From: Albugo candida
Lineage: Eukaryota; Oomycota; Peronosporomycetes; Albuginales; Albuginaceae
Direction: 5' to 3'
Assembly (NCBI GenBank): GCA_905220665.1
Contig: CAJNAR010000006.1
Location: forward strand, 1 to 64,000
Length of the DNA: 64,000 nucleotides
Shown: piece by piece, positions 32,598 to 43,215 of the stretch
How positions within the stretch are numbered: position 1 is the stretch's first letter
How the letters are laid out: each line of letters opens with the position of its first letter
The notes under the pieces: model-generated
Database searches by the model: none
What the model saw: the letters and a program-made list of their open reading frames with translations, nothing else
What the model was told of the DNA's origin: nothing
Position numbers and translations under genes: made by a program

Positions 32598-34403
32598 TTA
32601 TGTTTGTTGAGAAGAATCTATGTTTTGTTGTGAGACGGGCAATGAATGGTGACTGCTGACTGATTGCATAATCCTACCTGTCAAAGAAAAATCATTTAGC
32701 TCAGGCACGTGATGCCGATCGGTAATTGCGTACCTGAATGAGAGGATGGGACCATCGCTCGATTACTGGTGGTTGTAACTCCATGACGGTCGACATCTTG
32801 CATTGAGATATCGCGATTGAATGCTTGTCTGTTTGGCGCATTGTACGACATGAAGCCCGGGGCTGTATGCGAAGTCGTAGGCAGGGAGGAGGAATACATA
32901 TCCGTCGGTGTTACTTTCATCTGTCGATAAAATGACGCAGAATCCATCTGACCTTGATTGCTGCCTCCAGTACATCCGCTAGAATGCAGCAAATTTGGCT
33001 GATGTTCGCGTACATAATCCATATTCTTTGACATGCCGCGTATATACGTTGCATTGGGGTCAGAAGTATTGATTGTACGCAAGTCCGGAAAAGAGTGACA
33101 CGTGCGTTGATCGAATTTGACATGCTGCTCGACAGCTGTGGAGGTGTGACGAGTTGGTCTGTAGCCTGCTATCTCACGTGAACCATACTGATCAAATGCT
33201 TTCTGATTCGACACTGAAAATAGTGATAGAATGGCTCCATGGACATTAGGCGGAAAACATAGTCGCAGTAAATCTGGATCGCTTGCAATATATTCGACAG
33301 CTTGAAGCGGTGAGGTGAACCTCGTCTCTGATAGAGCTAAGCCGGTAGACTGTGGATCTCTTGATGGTGCAATGTAGTGTTGCTTTGCGCCCTCAGGAGC
33401 TTGATCCAGCCTCCATCCTTCTCGTAACAAGACGGGAAGCGCTTCCGTCTCAAAGAGACTTTGTACAAATTGTGCTTCTCTTTCAGTAACTTGTTTATGT
33501 GAATTCTCACGCTGATTATCGACATCCAAAGAAGCCATTGATGCGGTAGAAAAAGCCGTTTCCATCCCACTGATGTCATTGACACGATCACGAAGCGCTG
33601 CTATGGCTTTTGGATCAGGACGTTCAACATCGTCTTGAACCAGAATCTGTAGTGTATCTTCGATACTGAGCACCTCTTGATCGCCATCCGCATACGAGAT
33701 AGTATACGAAAGCATTTCTTCATCGAATTTGATAACCTTCCATGAAAACATCAATACATCAGTCAGGTTCAATCAAATAATCACATTTGGTATGTACCTG
33801 CCCCAGAAAGCGACCATGTCCAACGAATGTTTTTGCAACCCGAAGACCGATTAGATCATTAGCAAGCACCCGTTGTCCGTTCAGAACAACCCAGCATGCT
33901 ACGTGATTTGATGGATAACTGGGAACATTCCGATGCGAATCTTCCTTCGCGGTCGAACCAGTCGCTGCAGCCACTTCGGCAAAAGAAAGTGTGGTCTTCG
34001 GTTTTGAAGTTGGCTGAAAGTACTCTAAGGTACTAATCCTTTGTGATTGGGATGGCACCGCATTCGTTGTAGCTGTGATCGGAGGTAACATAATTGGATG
34101 ACTTGCATTACGTATCGCCTCTCCGCCTCTGCCATATATATTTGTTGAGATAGACACCGGTCGTGTAGAGTTCCTTCTTGTTTTCGAATCAAGATGATGA
34201 CTGGGTGTGGTTGTACCAGACATTGTTCGAACTGGGTCACTAGAAGTACAAAAGATATTCAATGTCGAGAAGCGATTGGGTGAGTCTCGATGTGATGAGG
34301 ATGTGCGTGAAGTCAGATTTCGTACATCCGGTTCATTAAAATTCGAGGACATCACAGAGGCAACGGCTGCAGAGGATAATTCAGCTGTCACAGACGACGT
34401 CAT
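32598..34403 (-). CDS. Protein with Tudor-like chromatin-reader module
   Basis: Model: exon 34403-33798, intron 33797-33737 (61 nt), exon 33736-32734, intron 32733-32678 (56 nt), exon 32677-32598; 562 aa. The ATG at 34403 is the first in frame. The first splice builds LRVAKTFVGHGRFLGQVIKF followed by YTISYADGDQEVL, a small beta-barrel pattern (G-x-V-x-x-y...Y-x-D-G-D-x-E) seen in Tudor-like domains next to chromatin factors. The rest is low-complexity with Gln/Asn and Ser. The last splice adds only 26 residues; without it the protein would stop at 32696. Nuclear reader function is inferred from this fold only. Confidence 0.65.
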
Positions 34404-35150
34404 TGGTAAATCATAAGAGAGGCAGCAGTCCCTTTCTGTCACTTTAGACTCGTGTACTGTACGACAAAGTAGCAGCTTGTTTATTTTTACTCGCCCGTTT
34501 TCTTTCTTTTCACCTCAGCGGCTGAAGCGATGAGTAGCTAGTCAATTAGGTTCAAGTTGCGCTTTTTTATATTTTGTCTTGCAAACGAATCGAACGATAG
34601 ACGACGAGCCGAATGGAATGCTTTTTCTGTTAAGATTTCTATACGAAGCTTGAAATTACACAATCAAATGAGAAAGAATCCTGATTGTTACTATGTATTG
34701 CTGCAGCTTTTTATGCACAAAAGTAGTGTTCTTGTGCTTGGCGCTATTGGGCAGAATCAACGGTAAGCTCGTGCTCAATCGCAAAGCGTAAGGAAGGCGT
34801 TGGCAAAAGATCAACTAATCCGTACGAGTGTACTTGATACCCTGATGAATCTGATCGTGGTTGATCGTATGACTCATATTCTATACACATGCCAGGTTGC
34901 AAATCCGTTTAAAAGTATCGTAAAGGTTACCGTGTTTATTAGCATAGATCAGACTTGACCGCATGCGTCCGGTATCAGAAGTTTAGAAATGACGCACTTG
35001 AACGTAAAATCCGAACCAGTGAATGTCACATTCGGCAGCGCTTACATGCGTTTACATGTCTCTATGTGCGTTCACTTCGGATCTTCTGTAACAACTTAAA
35101 GACAGACGGATGTCGTGGGATCATCGATACTACGAGTGTATAGCTCTATT
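34404..35150. other. Intergenic, possible decayed small gene
   Basis: About 750 bases between divergent ends of the Tudor-like gene promoter and the ALG10 3' end. Short plus-strand readings at 34,557-34,766 and 34,955-35,143 have no ATG-to-stop continuity and no domain I can name. Either it is spacer or a small intron-rich gene that I could not assemble. Confidence 0.35.
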
Positions 35151-37194
35151 TTACCACATAAAGCGTCCTGTAGTTCCATCGACCCAAGTGAATGGATAAT
35201 GTAAAAAAATTATCATTGTGACCAGATTGATGGCACTATAGAGCACAAGAGTTGAGTACATCTGCTGCTTGCGTTGCTAATACGATAGCAAAAGGGCAAA
35301 TGCACATTCAATGACTGTATCTGGGGAATATTGTCAAATTTTTGAGTGCATTGCTTACCTTGCCAGTGTTCAACTGAAAAATGATTGTCGGAATAATATA
35401 GTAGCGTGGCCTGAAAACTCCAATTTATTACAACGAAAAAGTATCCAGAATCAAGATGGCAACGTACTCGACAAGCGGAGAGGGGACCAGAGTCAAACAC
35501 ACCGCAACAAAGTAAACCAGGATCCATAATGGCGATCGATTTTTTCCTGAACCAACCGTAGAATTCAGGGTATATCAAATGAAGTCGAAGCTGAGCGCAC
35601 CTAATTCACGGAAACCAAACCATCCAAAATAGATATACATGGCCAAAGGTGCGAATTTCGCCATTGAATAGCGACGGAAAAATTTCCGCCAAATATAAAA
35701 CGTATAATGACGATTATCAGCCAACAGGAACGGGTGCACTGGACTGCAGTACGCAATGATTGTCAGTACAGCTGCGAGTAACGATGTCATCTGAATGATT
35801 TTGCTTCGTTTCAAGCACTGTTTTGACATGAAGCACCAGAATTGGTACAGGTTATCGGGGAGGAGGAGACTGGTGCTGAATCCGGAGGCAATCGGAAAAG
35901 TGAAGTATAGTAACTGAGCAGCGTGAAAGCTCATTTCGTGATTGGATTTATCGCCTGGCACACCAAAACAGCGGTAGTAATGAGTCACGTGAAAGCGACG
36001 GGATCACGTACCCAGCACAATACTTCCATTTTTGATCACAAATATCATGAAGCAAATGATCACACCAGTAAACGACCACAAGTGAATCATGAGAGAGAAA
36101 ATATCTGTATGACCAACACGAATAGCTCGAGATAGGATGGACGGCAGCCTTTGAAAGCAAGCAATTCAGTTGCGTATCTGGATGATTAAATTCACTCTAC
36201 CTTCCAAAAAGTGGTTCGCCATTTATTTGCCCATGGGTACTCGCGGAACTAGCAAGCAAAATGCGTTGCAGCATGATTTGATACAAGCCTAGACGGGTCA
36301 TTCACCTGTATATGAATGATGCGTGTTTTGTTTCGAGAAATCGAACCAGTGTCGTTCCTGCCACAAATCCGACCCAAATGACGTTATTTTGTCGAAAAAG
36401 CACTGCCAAAGCTCCACACTACTTCGAAAAAAAAGTATTTTGGCAATAGCGAACGTTCACTGAGCTTTCAATCGTACCAAAGCGCTGGGAAGGAATGTGA
36501 ATAATGCACGTTTGTGCTTTCCAAAATCGACACGTTCGGCCAAGTAGTACATTAAAAGCACAAAGTATATGGAGCCAACATCGGTATAGAACAAAAATGT
36601 GTCGAAGAAGAGAACGGGGAAGGACAAGAGGACTGCAGTATAAAGGACCACATGCTGTTCACTTGGCTAGGCAGCACGGGTATCCGGTCACAACGATGCT
36701 GCAACAACAGGTGGACGTTTTACCGCACAAAGCAACCGGAGACGTGGTATAAGGAACGAAAGAGCAACCGCAAACCATAGATTCGTACGCCGAAAGTTTG
36801 TCAGAGAGCACACATCATCAAGTCGGAAGGCATTCAGCGTCGAGCTGATGTACGCAAATAAAGTGGCAAAATAGTATAATCCAGGAAATGTGGTGATTTT
36901 TGTATTCCAGTACGCTATTCAACGGAACCGGCGCAAATGATGAGCAAACTACAAGAAAAGTCCAAAGATCCTTACCAAAGTTTCCGTTGCAGTACGCGCG
37001 TGTCTGATCAAAATGGAAGAGCTCATCCTGTCAATTACAAATCACAGCAAAATCAAAGTCAAGAGGATGTAATAGAACACATCAGAAGCTACATGCACCA
37101 TATAAGGTTGATCGACAATCTGATTTACAATTCGGGCTATTACTGCATATGAAAAGGCAATTCCGACGGCAAAACCCGATATCGGTCGTGTCAT
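35151..37194 (-). CDS. ALG10: Dol-P-Glc:Glc2Man9GlcNAc2-PP-dolichol alpha-1,2-glucosyltransferase
   Basis: ALG10 adds the last glucose to the lipid-linked oligosaccharide for N-glycosylation in the ER lumen. Model with 11 exons (high to low): 37194-37099, 37027-36976, 36914-36724, 36666-36478, 36418-36306, 36248-36201, 36148-36012, 35954-35601, 35546-35468, 35410-35359, 35276-35151. The introns are 71, 61, 57, 59, 57, 52, 57, 54, 57 and 82 nt, all GT-AG and phase-compatible; 478 aa, close to the usual 470. Family motifs restored: QPYMDELFHFDQTRAYC, WNTKITTFPGLY, LFYTDVGS, LFRQNNVIWV, KNGSIVLGDKSNHE, LLADNRHYTFYIWRKFF, LVEPRYYIIP and the RFMW C-terminus. It is multi-pass and ER-type. No single ORF longer than 140 aa exists. 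Its start is 85 nt from the stop of the homeobox gene. Confidence 0.95.
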
Positions 37195-37279
37195 TTACAA
37201 TCCAAAATAGTGTTCCAACAAAATTGACCCTCTTCCATCCAGCCATATCAACCTACACTAGTGTGTCTACACAATCTCA

Positions 37280-38362
37280 TCACGATGGAGATCGTCGATA
37301 TGGCTCTTCCAATCGCTCTCTCATCTGATCAAGCAATTTACATTCGATACCCGCTTCCTTCTGCGCTACAAGGCGCATGAGCATAGGCTTCCACTTCCTC
37401 CCTCTCGTGTTGATGAACCAGTTATTGACTTGTTCTATTGTGATGCCTCCTTGCATTCCAAGCATATCTTTCTCATCTTCGGTTGGGTAGGGATGGTGGA
37501 GATGATCTTCAAACCATTGCTGTAGTACTTCTTTTGCTGTCTTGGATAAATTTGTGCGTTTCTTACATCCTCGACTGCAATCCATCAAAGGGGAACCCGG
37601 CGCATTGGCCGAAGCACTGCTCCATACATTGCCTTCCAGTATACCCATTGCGATACTGGAGTTATCGTCCCATGATGAAGACGCCGTCGAACTAGTGTGT
37701 CGTAAGGAAACAGCACGTGCTAATTGATGCAAATCTCGAATAGCGTGTCGATACCGTAGCGTGATGGATTGATCATTGATCATGTGGAGGACTTGTTCAA
37801 ACTTGTTGAACGCTTCACCCTCATACTGCTGCTGGTATCGTTCCATGCTCCCAACAAGATCCGGCTGGCTCTTGAGTGCGTCAGAAAGCATCGAACGGAC
37901 GCTGGAATCATCCGATAATGATTGACTGGTTTCATTAGGCGATTTTGCGCCATCTTTATCGGTTTTGTATGTTTGTTTCAGACTTTCCAAGCTAATCAAT
38001 TCCGCATCTTCGGGAAGCAAATTGCAATGAGTAAATGACCAAATCAAGCTCCGATCTAATGCGTCGAATTCGCTATGTGATTGTTCCTGTAACAAATGAT
38101 CACGAGCCACTTGCGCAGCGACCTGAAGCTCCATTGTGGGGAGGCACACGCCGTTTTCTTCCAACTCTTCCTCCTCATCCAAAACAAACGACAAAATCTG
38201 ATGCAGCTGGAAATCAATTGCAGCAGTGTCGTCTTCCTTATCCTCCGGATCCTTGAGTGATAGTTCGTCGGAGCATACAGCCTCGGCATTCTCCTCCTCC
38301 TGCTGACCTCGATGTCGCCGCATGCTTCCCGATTTATAATTGAATCGATTAGGGAGCGTCAT
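37280..38362 (-). CDS. TALE-class homeobox transcription factor
   Basis: Single frame of 360 aa; ATG at 38362 is the first in frame (the frame opens with GTG two codons earlier). The C-terminal homeodomain (about 268-333) has the three-residue insertion of the TALE class: LHHPYPTEDEK, then GITIEQVNNWFINTRGRKW with the WF-x-N recognition helix. The N-terminal two thirds are acidic (Glu/Asp runs near 30-65) and contain helical stretches without a clear KNOX or PBC motif. A DNA-binding nuclear regulator is inferred. It is divergent from the G8 protein gene with 263 nt between starts. Confidence 0.9.
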   Translation of the reverse strand: MTLPNRFNYKSGSMRRHRGQQEEENAEAVCSDELSLKDPEDKEDDTAAIDFQLHQILSFVLDEEEELEENGVCLPTMELQVAAQVARDHLLQEQSHSEFDALDRSLIWSFTHCNLLPEDAELISLESLKQTYKTDKDGAKSPNETSQSLSDDSSVRSMLSDALKSQPDLVGSMERYQQQYEGEAFNKFEQVLHMINDQSITLRYRHAIRDLHQLARAVSLRHTSSTASSSWDDNSSIAMGILEGNVWSSASANAPGSPLMDCSRGCKKRTNLSKTAKEVLQQWFEDHLHHPYPTEDEKDMLGMQGGITIEQVNNWFINTRGRKWKPMLMRLVAQKEAGIECKLLDQMRERLEEPYRRSPS

Positions 38363-38625
38363 TCGCACGTCTGCCAGTTAGTTTTTTTCTGCACTCAACA
38401 AACATTCTCAGAGAAAAGGGGAGTCGAAAAATGATGGAAATTGACCCGTTCGCCTTTTTGCGAGCCATAATCGTGCATACGACTCGGCAAGTGTCCGTTA
38501 CATGTGACCGAGCTGTCTCGTTTCAAGCCTGCAACATGAAGTCTAATTCGAGCTGAAAACTACCCGGCTCACCAACGACTCTGCGACTCGACTTGCATGT
38601 TAATTTATCATATAGCGAGACAGCG
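38363..38625. promoter_or_regulatory. Divergent promoter between homeobox gene and G8-repeat gene
   Basis: 263 nt between two divergent ATG codons. No TATA box at a standard distance was obvious; a short AT-rich patch lies near 38,598-38,618, just upstream of the + start. The two genes may be co-regulated, but this is inference. Confidence 0.45.
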
Positions 38626-41600
38626 ATGGATGTAAGACAATTGTCAAGATTCTTGGTATTCATGGCCTGGAGCGCACACGCAGCGACCATTTGGGAGGAT
38701 CATGTCGAGATGGGAGATCACGTTGTTGCCACTGGCAGTACCTTGGTACTACGAGGACTCAATCGTGTTGAAGGACAGCTTCTGATCCAACATGGCGCAA
38801 GTGTAAGTGTCGATCCAGGTCGAGATGCAGTTTTGATTGTGAGTGGGATTCAAGTGAATGGGTCATTTTTAATTGGGAATGCAACACATCCTTACATTCG
38901 TAAAGCAATTATTCACATTGCGTGTAATCCAACACTTTCCAAGTGGAATGAGCAAAGAAAAGGGATTGTAGTGCATCGTGGTGGATGGATTGGACTGTTT
39001 GGTAAGAAGGGTTCCAGTCGACATACTTGGACTAGACTTTATGATCATGCGTACAAAGGCACCACAATACTCCGGTTTGATGTACCTGAAGACTGGGATA
39101 TTGGCGATGAGATTTCGATTGCCTCAACCGATTTTGATCCGCATCAAACAGAGAAAAGGACAATTAGAGAGATTGATGGAAATGTGGTGCAAGTCGACAT
39201 ACCGCTGGACTTTACACATTTCGGGCGGATCACTGAAAATGTAGATCAGCGAGCCGAAGTCGCTTTGCTCACTCGAAGTATTGTATTTCAAGGATGTTAC
39301 GAAAAGAATGCTGCTTTGATCGGCGTTGGAGGGCACATGATGATCATGGAGGGCTTTTACAGAGCTCAGATACAAGGTGTAGAAATTCGGAATTTTGGTC
39401 AGGCAGACAAGATTGGACGGTACCCCATCCATTTCCATATGGCCGGGTATGTGCCTGATGGAACATTTATTCGCTACACTGCTATTCACAACTCCAACTT
39501 TCGTGCCATCACTGTGCACGGAACTCAAAATGTTCTCGTTCAAGGAAATGTTGCGTTCAATATAACGGGTCATGCAGTCATGTTAGAGGATGGAGCCGAA
39601 AGTGAAAACGTGTTCTCGGATAATTGTATCATGCTCGTTTTAGAGAAGACTAGCGGTGAACGCCTGGGCTCGGATACTTCAATTGCGTTGAGTGCTTTCT
39701 ACATCACAAATACGAACAACACATTCACAAGAAACACTGTAGTGGGTGTAGAAGGAAGTGGATTTTGGATCCATACGCGGCTGAATGTCAAAGGTCTTAG
39801 TTTTGCCACAGGAATGTATGATGATGTCCATCCGTACCTCATCCCAATAAAAGAAATTCGGAACAATTTCGTGCATTCTACAAAAGTTGGCTTTCGGATC
39901 GAATCGCCTGATTTGGATGGGGATGATATACCTCGACAGATCAGTTATTCACCGCCATATACGTATATGCCAGTTCTCATCCCGTCTATAGATATGTTCA
40001 CCGTTCATCACTCACGCGAAGGCGGATGGTTTCGTATATATCGACTTATAGTCAACGAGTGGATTGTGTCTGATTGCACGGAAGGGATCCAAGTGCTGGC
40101 ACAAGGAAACACACCGACTTTCATAACGGAAGCGTTTATTCGAAATTCGCTCTTTGTCGGAAGCTCTTCGAATCGCGGTAATTTACTCATGACTCCCTGG
40201 CAAAGGATCAATTTTATCGAAAATCGATCAGAGAGCGCAATCGATCGAAGTTTAGGCGATGGAATGGGAATCAAGTTGTACGATGGACCGTTGTTTCTCG
40301 AGGACACCAAGTTTATGAATTGGGTCTCAGCACCATGCTTGAACTATTACATCCCAGCCATTGGTGCTCGACAATACAATACATTTGCTATGTCCACCCT
40401 TACACACTCGCGTAATGTTACTTTTGAAAAGACCGATCATCGTTATTTCATATCTGATCGTGATTCTGATGGAGGAAAGACCACGACAATGCTTGATGAA
40501 GATGGGTCCGTCACTGGCTATAGAGGATCTACGCTCCTGCCGTATTGGGAGTTCTATTCGACTATCCAATGTCGAGAAGCTTCATCGTGGAGATTAGTGT
40601 GTCCTCATCGATATGTGAATTTGGATGTGATCGCTACGGATATCTCTCAGGATAAAAATCGTTATGGAGAATTGATAGTCTACCGAAACAATGTAAATGA
40701 GTCTTCTAGGACGGCACCTTTGCTGACTTTCCAAGGTCAATATATCCCCATTTCTAATGGCTGGCTGTACCATCCGATTGTATCGCCCGGGGCTTACTAT
40801 ACGCTTCGATTCACAAAGATGACTCCCCAACAAATCAGTCTTATCATTTCCTGGGCCGATGCGACAGATCAAGTCGAAATTTCAATCATTTACCCATATG
40901 ATACATTGATTTTGAATCTCACCACGCAACATGGCGAATCGTTATCCACAACTACAAATCTTGGAGTGTGCAGGAACTGCTACACTTACGATTCGAATAG
41001 CCAAATACTTCGATTCAATATCGCACAAGAGTACGAGCGTCCAAGCCAAGGATCTGCCTGTCCTATCGACGGATGTGTTACCGTCACCATCCTGGCAGCT
41101 CTTCCAAACTCGGCGTACGTGACTGAAGATACGACTATTCGAACGCTGGAGAAGACGAAAAGAGTTGAAATAGAAGAGTCAACTTGGATCCAAAAACGAC
41201 TACAAAGGAGAGATGCAATGGAGCAAGCTATGGAAGAAATAAAATGGTGCGCCTTAGTAGATCCTTGTATCGAGCTGGTTGATGTCGGCAATTATCGAAA
41301 TGGAATCATGGCGTATTTTGACAATGAGTGCGTAGGTTTGGGCTGTTTTACGGCATCTTGTCGGTATTGCAAGCTGGACACAAGTATCGCTACGGTGCCC
41401 TTCTTTCCATGTCCGTTTGAATTTCAGGTGGCCAAATCACGACTGAACAATACTCTGTCAAGTACACTTGTGGATACCTCCTCTACACAACGCAATGACT
41501 CGGATGGAAATCCTTTGGATTATTCGTTTGGCAATGCGAAAATATCAATTCCCGGAAATGTCGATACGAATGTATTGGTTTGGAATACACTCAGCAAGAA

Positions 41601-43074
41601 CAAAGATACTTCCTGTAGCGTTCTTGTCTCTCGTGGAGACATGCAAGTGGGTGTGAGTGCTATCAATGATTCGCTGTGTTCGCAGGGAGGTCTTGGCTGC
41701 TTTACGCTCCAGTGCCGTTTTTGTAAGACAAGAGATACTGAGCAATCGAATCACTTTTATAGCTGTTCAACAGCAACAATATTGGAGGGTGAGACTGGCA
41801 ATATCGATGAGGATACGCTTCGAGATACTTGTTGGAAATTTGCATCACGAGGAGACCTGAAGGCTGGTGTCACCTGTCTAACCGATGCACGTTGTAAAAC
41901 TGGTGGCTTAGGCTGTATCTCTGATTCCTGCCGCTTTTGCAGAGTTTTCAATTCGACTCAAGGAAGTCCGTATATGGCGTGTGAGCAGGTGATACAAACT
42001 CGAAATGGTTCACAAGTTGATCTCCCAATAGTGAACAAGGCAATTACAATCGATCGATGTCGTAGTCTAGTTTCCTCGGGAGACATTGCTGCTGGCATAT
42101 CAGCTCTTTGGGATGAAACATGCAACTCTGGTGGTCTCGGTTGCTTCAATTCGGAATGCCGTTTCTGCGCTACGTTTCGATCCACTCAATCCGATACGTT
42201 CCATAATTGTGCTGCGTTGAAGCCTATGATCGGCAATCAGTCGACTGGCTCCTTGACAGAGACCGCAAAGGCTTCGAATCAAGTATCGCTGAATGTGGTA
42301 TCACCGGTAGATTCATGCACTCGTCTGAGCACTATTGCTCAGAAAAAGGCTGGGGTCTTTACTGTCACCGATTATACATGCTCAAACAAAGCCGAACCGA
42401 TTGATCGTGACCGGCACTGTGTGACACCTTCATGTAGGCAATGCAGGCTACCCGGACATAGATCGCATACCGCTGGCCTGGAAATTTGCCCGCTTACGGT
42501 GGAGCACTATCTACTGAGGCGATCGGTGCGTACAAGTGAGGAGTGTGCGGATGCTGTATCGTTTGCAGACTCACGAGAAGGAGTTTCTGCACAGTATGAT
42601 ACCAATTGCGCTCGGAATCGAACGAGTATTCCATCCGCGTCGCAAGAAAGCTGTTTTGCAACACTTTTATGTAGATTCTGTCAATTTAGAGAAACAGCAC
42701 GCAGCAGGAAACTTGTTCATTGCTCGGATCGTGAAACTTTCCATCATCTACCCAGTTCAAGTGATATCACGCCACAAAGCATCAAAGATTCAAGTCGAGA
42801 AAGCGGTAAAGCCACATTCGATCAGCGGGTGAATGGATACGCCATATCAAATACTAACGAAAGGCGCGATGGTACGAGAGCAAATCTCCGCTTCCTTTCG
42901 GTAGTTGTGTGCGGATTAGCTGTTGGATGTGTTGTGGGTGTTTTCGCGTACAAGTTGAGAAGGTATCACTCTGCTCGACATAATCAGGTCTTTGATTTGC
43001 CGACATCCGCAGACGTCGATCAGCAGAATTGTAGTGGTGTGAATCATGAAGGTAGCACACATGTGAAGCTTTAA
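38626..43074 (+). CDS. G8/beta-helix ectoprotein with six-cysteine repeats
   Basis: Single frame; the ATG at 38626 is preferred over 38593 because it gives a signal peptide (MDVRQLSRFLVFMAWSAHA); 1,482 aa. Residues about 25-170 resemble a G8 domain (conserved glycines, VHRGGWIGLFGKKG, WTRL). Then a right-handed beta-helix region with RYPIHFHMAG (about 266), a motif shared with CEMIP, TMEM2 and PKHD1L1 proteins. From about 873 there are six copies of the cysteine repeat found in the 18,525-22,835 gene (GGLGC, CRFC or CRYC). The last two copies are degenerate and carry inserts. A single membrane helix (about 1424-1444) and a short tail end the protein. Hyaluronan or glycan handling is known for animal relatives; the substrate here is unknown. 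Confidence 0.9.
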   Translation: MDVRQLSRFLVFMAWSAHAATIWEDHVEMGDHVVATGSTLVLRGLNRVEGQLLIQHGASVSVDPGRDAVLIVSGIQVNGSFLIGNATHPYIRKAIIHIACNPTLSKWNEQRKGIVVHRGGWIGLFGKKGSSRHTWTRLYDHAYKGTTILRFDVPEDWDIGDEISIASTDFDPHQTEKRTIREIDGNVVQVDIPLDFTHFGRITENVDQRAEVALLTRSIVFQGCYEKNAALIGVGGHMMIMEGFYRAQIQGVEIRNFGQADKIGRYPIHFHMAGYVPDGTFIRYTAIHNSNFRAITVHGTQNVLVQGNVAFNITGHAVMLEDGAESENVFSDNCIMLVLEKTSGERLGSDTSIALSAFYITNTNNTFTRNTVVGVEGSGFWIHTRLNVKGLSFATGMYDDVHPYLIPIKEIRNNFVHSTKVGFRIESPDLDGDDIPRQISYSPPYTYMPVLIPSIDMFTVHHSREGGWFRIYRLIVNEWIVSDCTEGIQVLAQGNTPTFITEAFIRNSLFVGSSSNRGNLLMTPWQRINFIENRSESAIDRSLGDGMGIKLYDGPLFLEDTKFMNWVSAPCLNYYIPAIGARQYNTFAMSTLTHSRNVTFEKTDHRYFISDRDSDGGKTTTMLDEDGSVTGYRGSTLLPYWEFYSTIQCREASSWRLVCPHRYVNLDVIATDISQDKNRYGELIVYRNNVNESSRTAPLLTFQGQYIPISNGWLYHPIVSPGAYYTLRFTKMTPQQISLIISWADATDQVEISIIYPYDTLILNLTTQHGESLSTTTNLGVCRNCYTYDSNSQILRFNIAQEYERPSQGSACPIDGCVTVTILAALPNSAYVTEDTTIRTLEKTKRVEIEESTWIQKRLQRRDAMEQAMEEIKWCALVDPCIELVDVGNYRNGIMAYFDNECVGLGCFTASCRYCKLDTSIATVPFFPCPFEFQVAKSRLNNTLSSTLVDTSSTQRNDSDGNPLDYSFGNAKISIPGNVDTNVLVWNTLSKNKDTSCSVLVSRGDMQVGVSAINDSLCSQGGLGCFTLQCRFCKTRDTEQSNHFYSCSTATILEGETGNIDEDTLRDTCWKFASRGDLKAGVTCLTDARCKTGGLGCISDSCRFCRVFNSTQGSPYMACEQVIQTRNGSQVDLPIVNKAITIDRCRSLVSSGDIAAGISALWDETCNSGGLGCFNSECRFCATFRSTQSDTFHNCAALKPMIGNQSTGSLTETAKASNQVSLNVVSPVDSCTRLSTIAQKKAGVFTVTDYTCSNKAEPIDRDRHCVTPSCRQCRLPGHRSHTAGLEICPLTVEHYLLRRSVRTSEECADAVSFADSREGVSAQYDTNCARNRTSIPSASQESCFATLLCRFCQFRETARSRKLVHCSDRETFHHLPSSSDITPQSIKDSSRESGKATFDQRVNGYAISNTNERRDGTRANLRFLSVVVCGLAVGCVVGVFAYKLRRYHSARHNQVFDLPTSADVDQQNCSGVNHEGSTHVKL
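41240..42735 (+). repeat. Six copies of the six-cysteine repeat within the G8 protein
   Basis: Copies begin near 41,245, 41,605, 41,824, 42,055, 42,310 and 42,538. The second to fourth are close to the consensus (V-S-x-GD, Cys, GGLGC, CRFC, Cys). The first lacks one glycine of GGLGC; the fifth and sixth have inserted residues between Cys2 and the CR-x-C pair. Confidence 0.8.
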
Positions 43075-43215
43075 CGCTCCACGTTGAGGCCAATTCCAAG
43101 ATGGGTCACATAATGATGGATTGGCGACACCCCGAGACTCGCGATAGATACTTTGCGTCGATGTAAAAAAGTAAACTTTGAGAATTGAAGGCTGAGCTTG
43201 TGGATTGAAAGCAAT

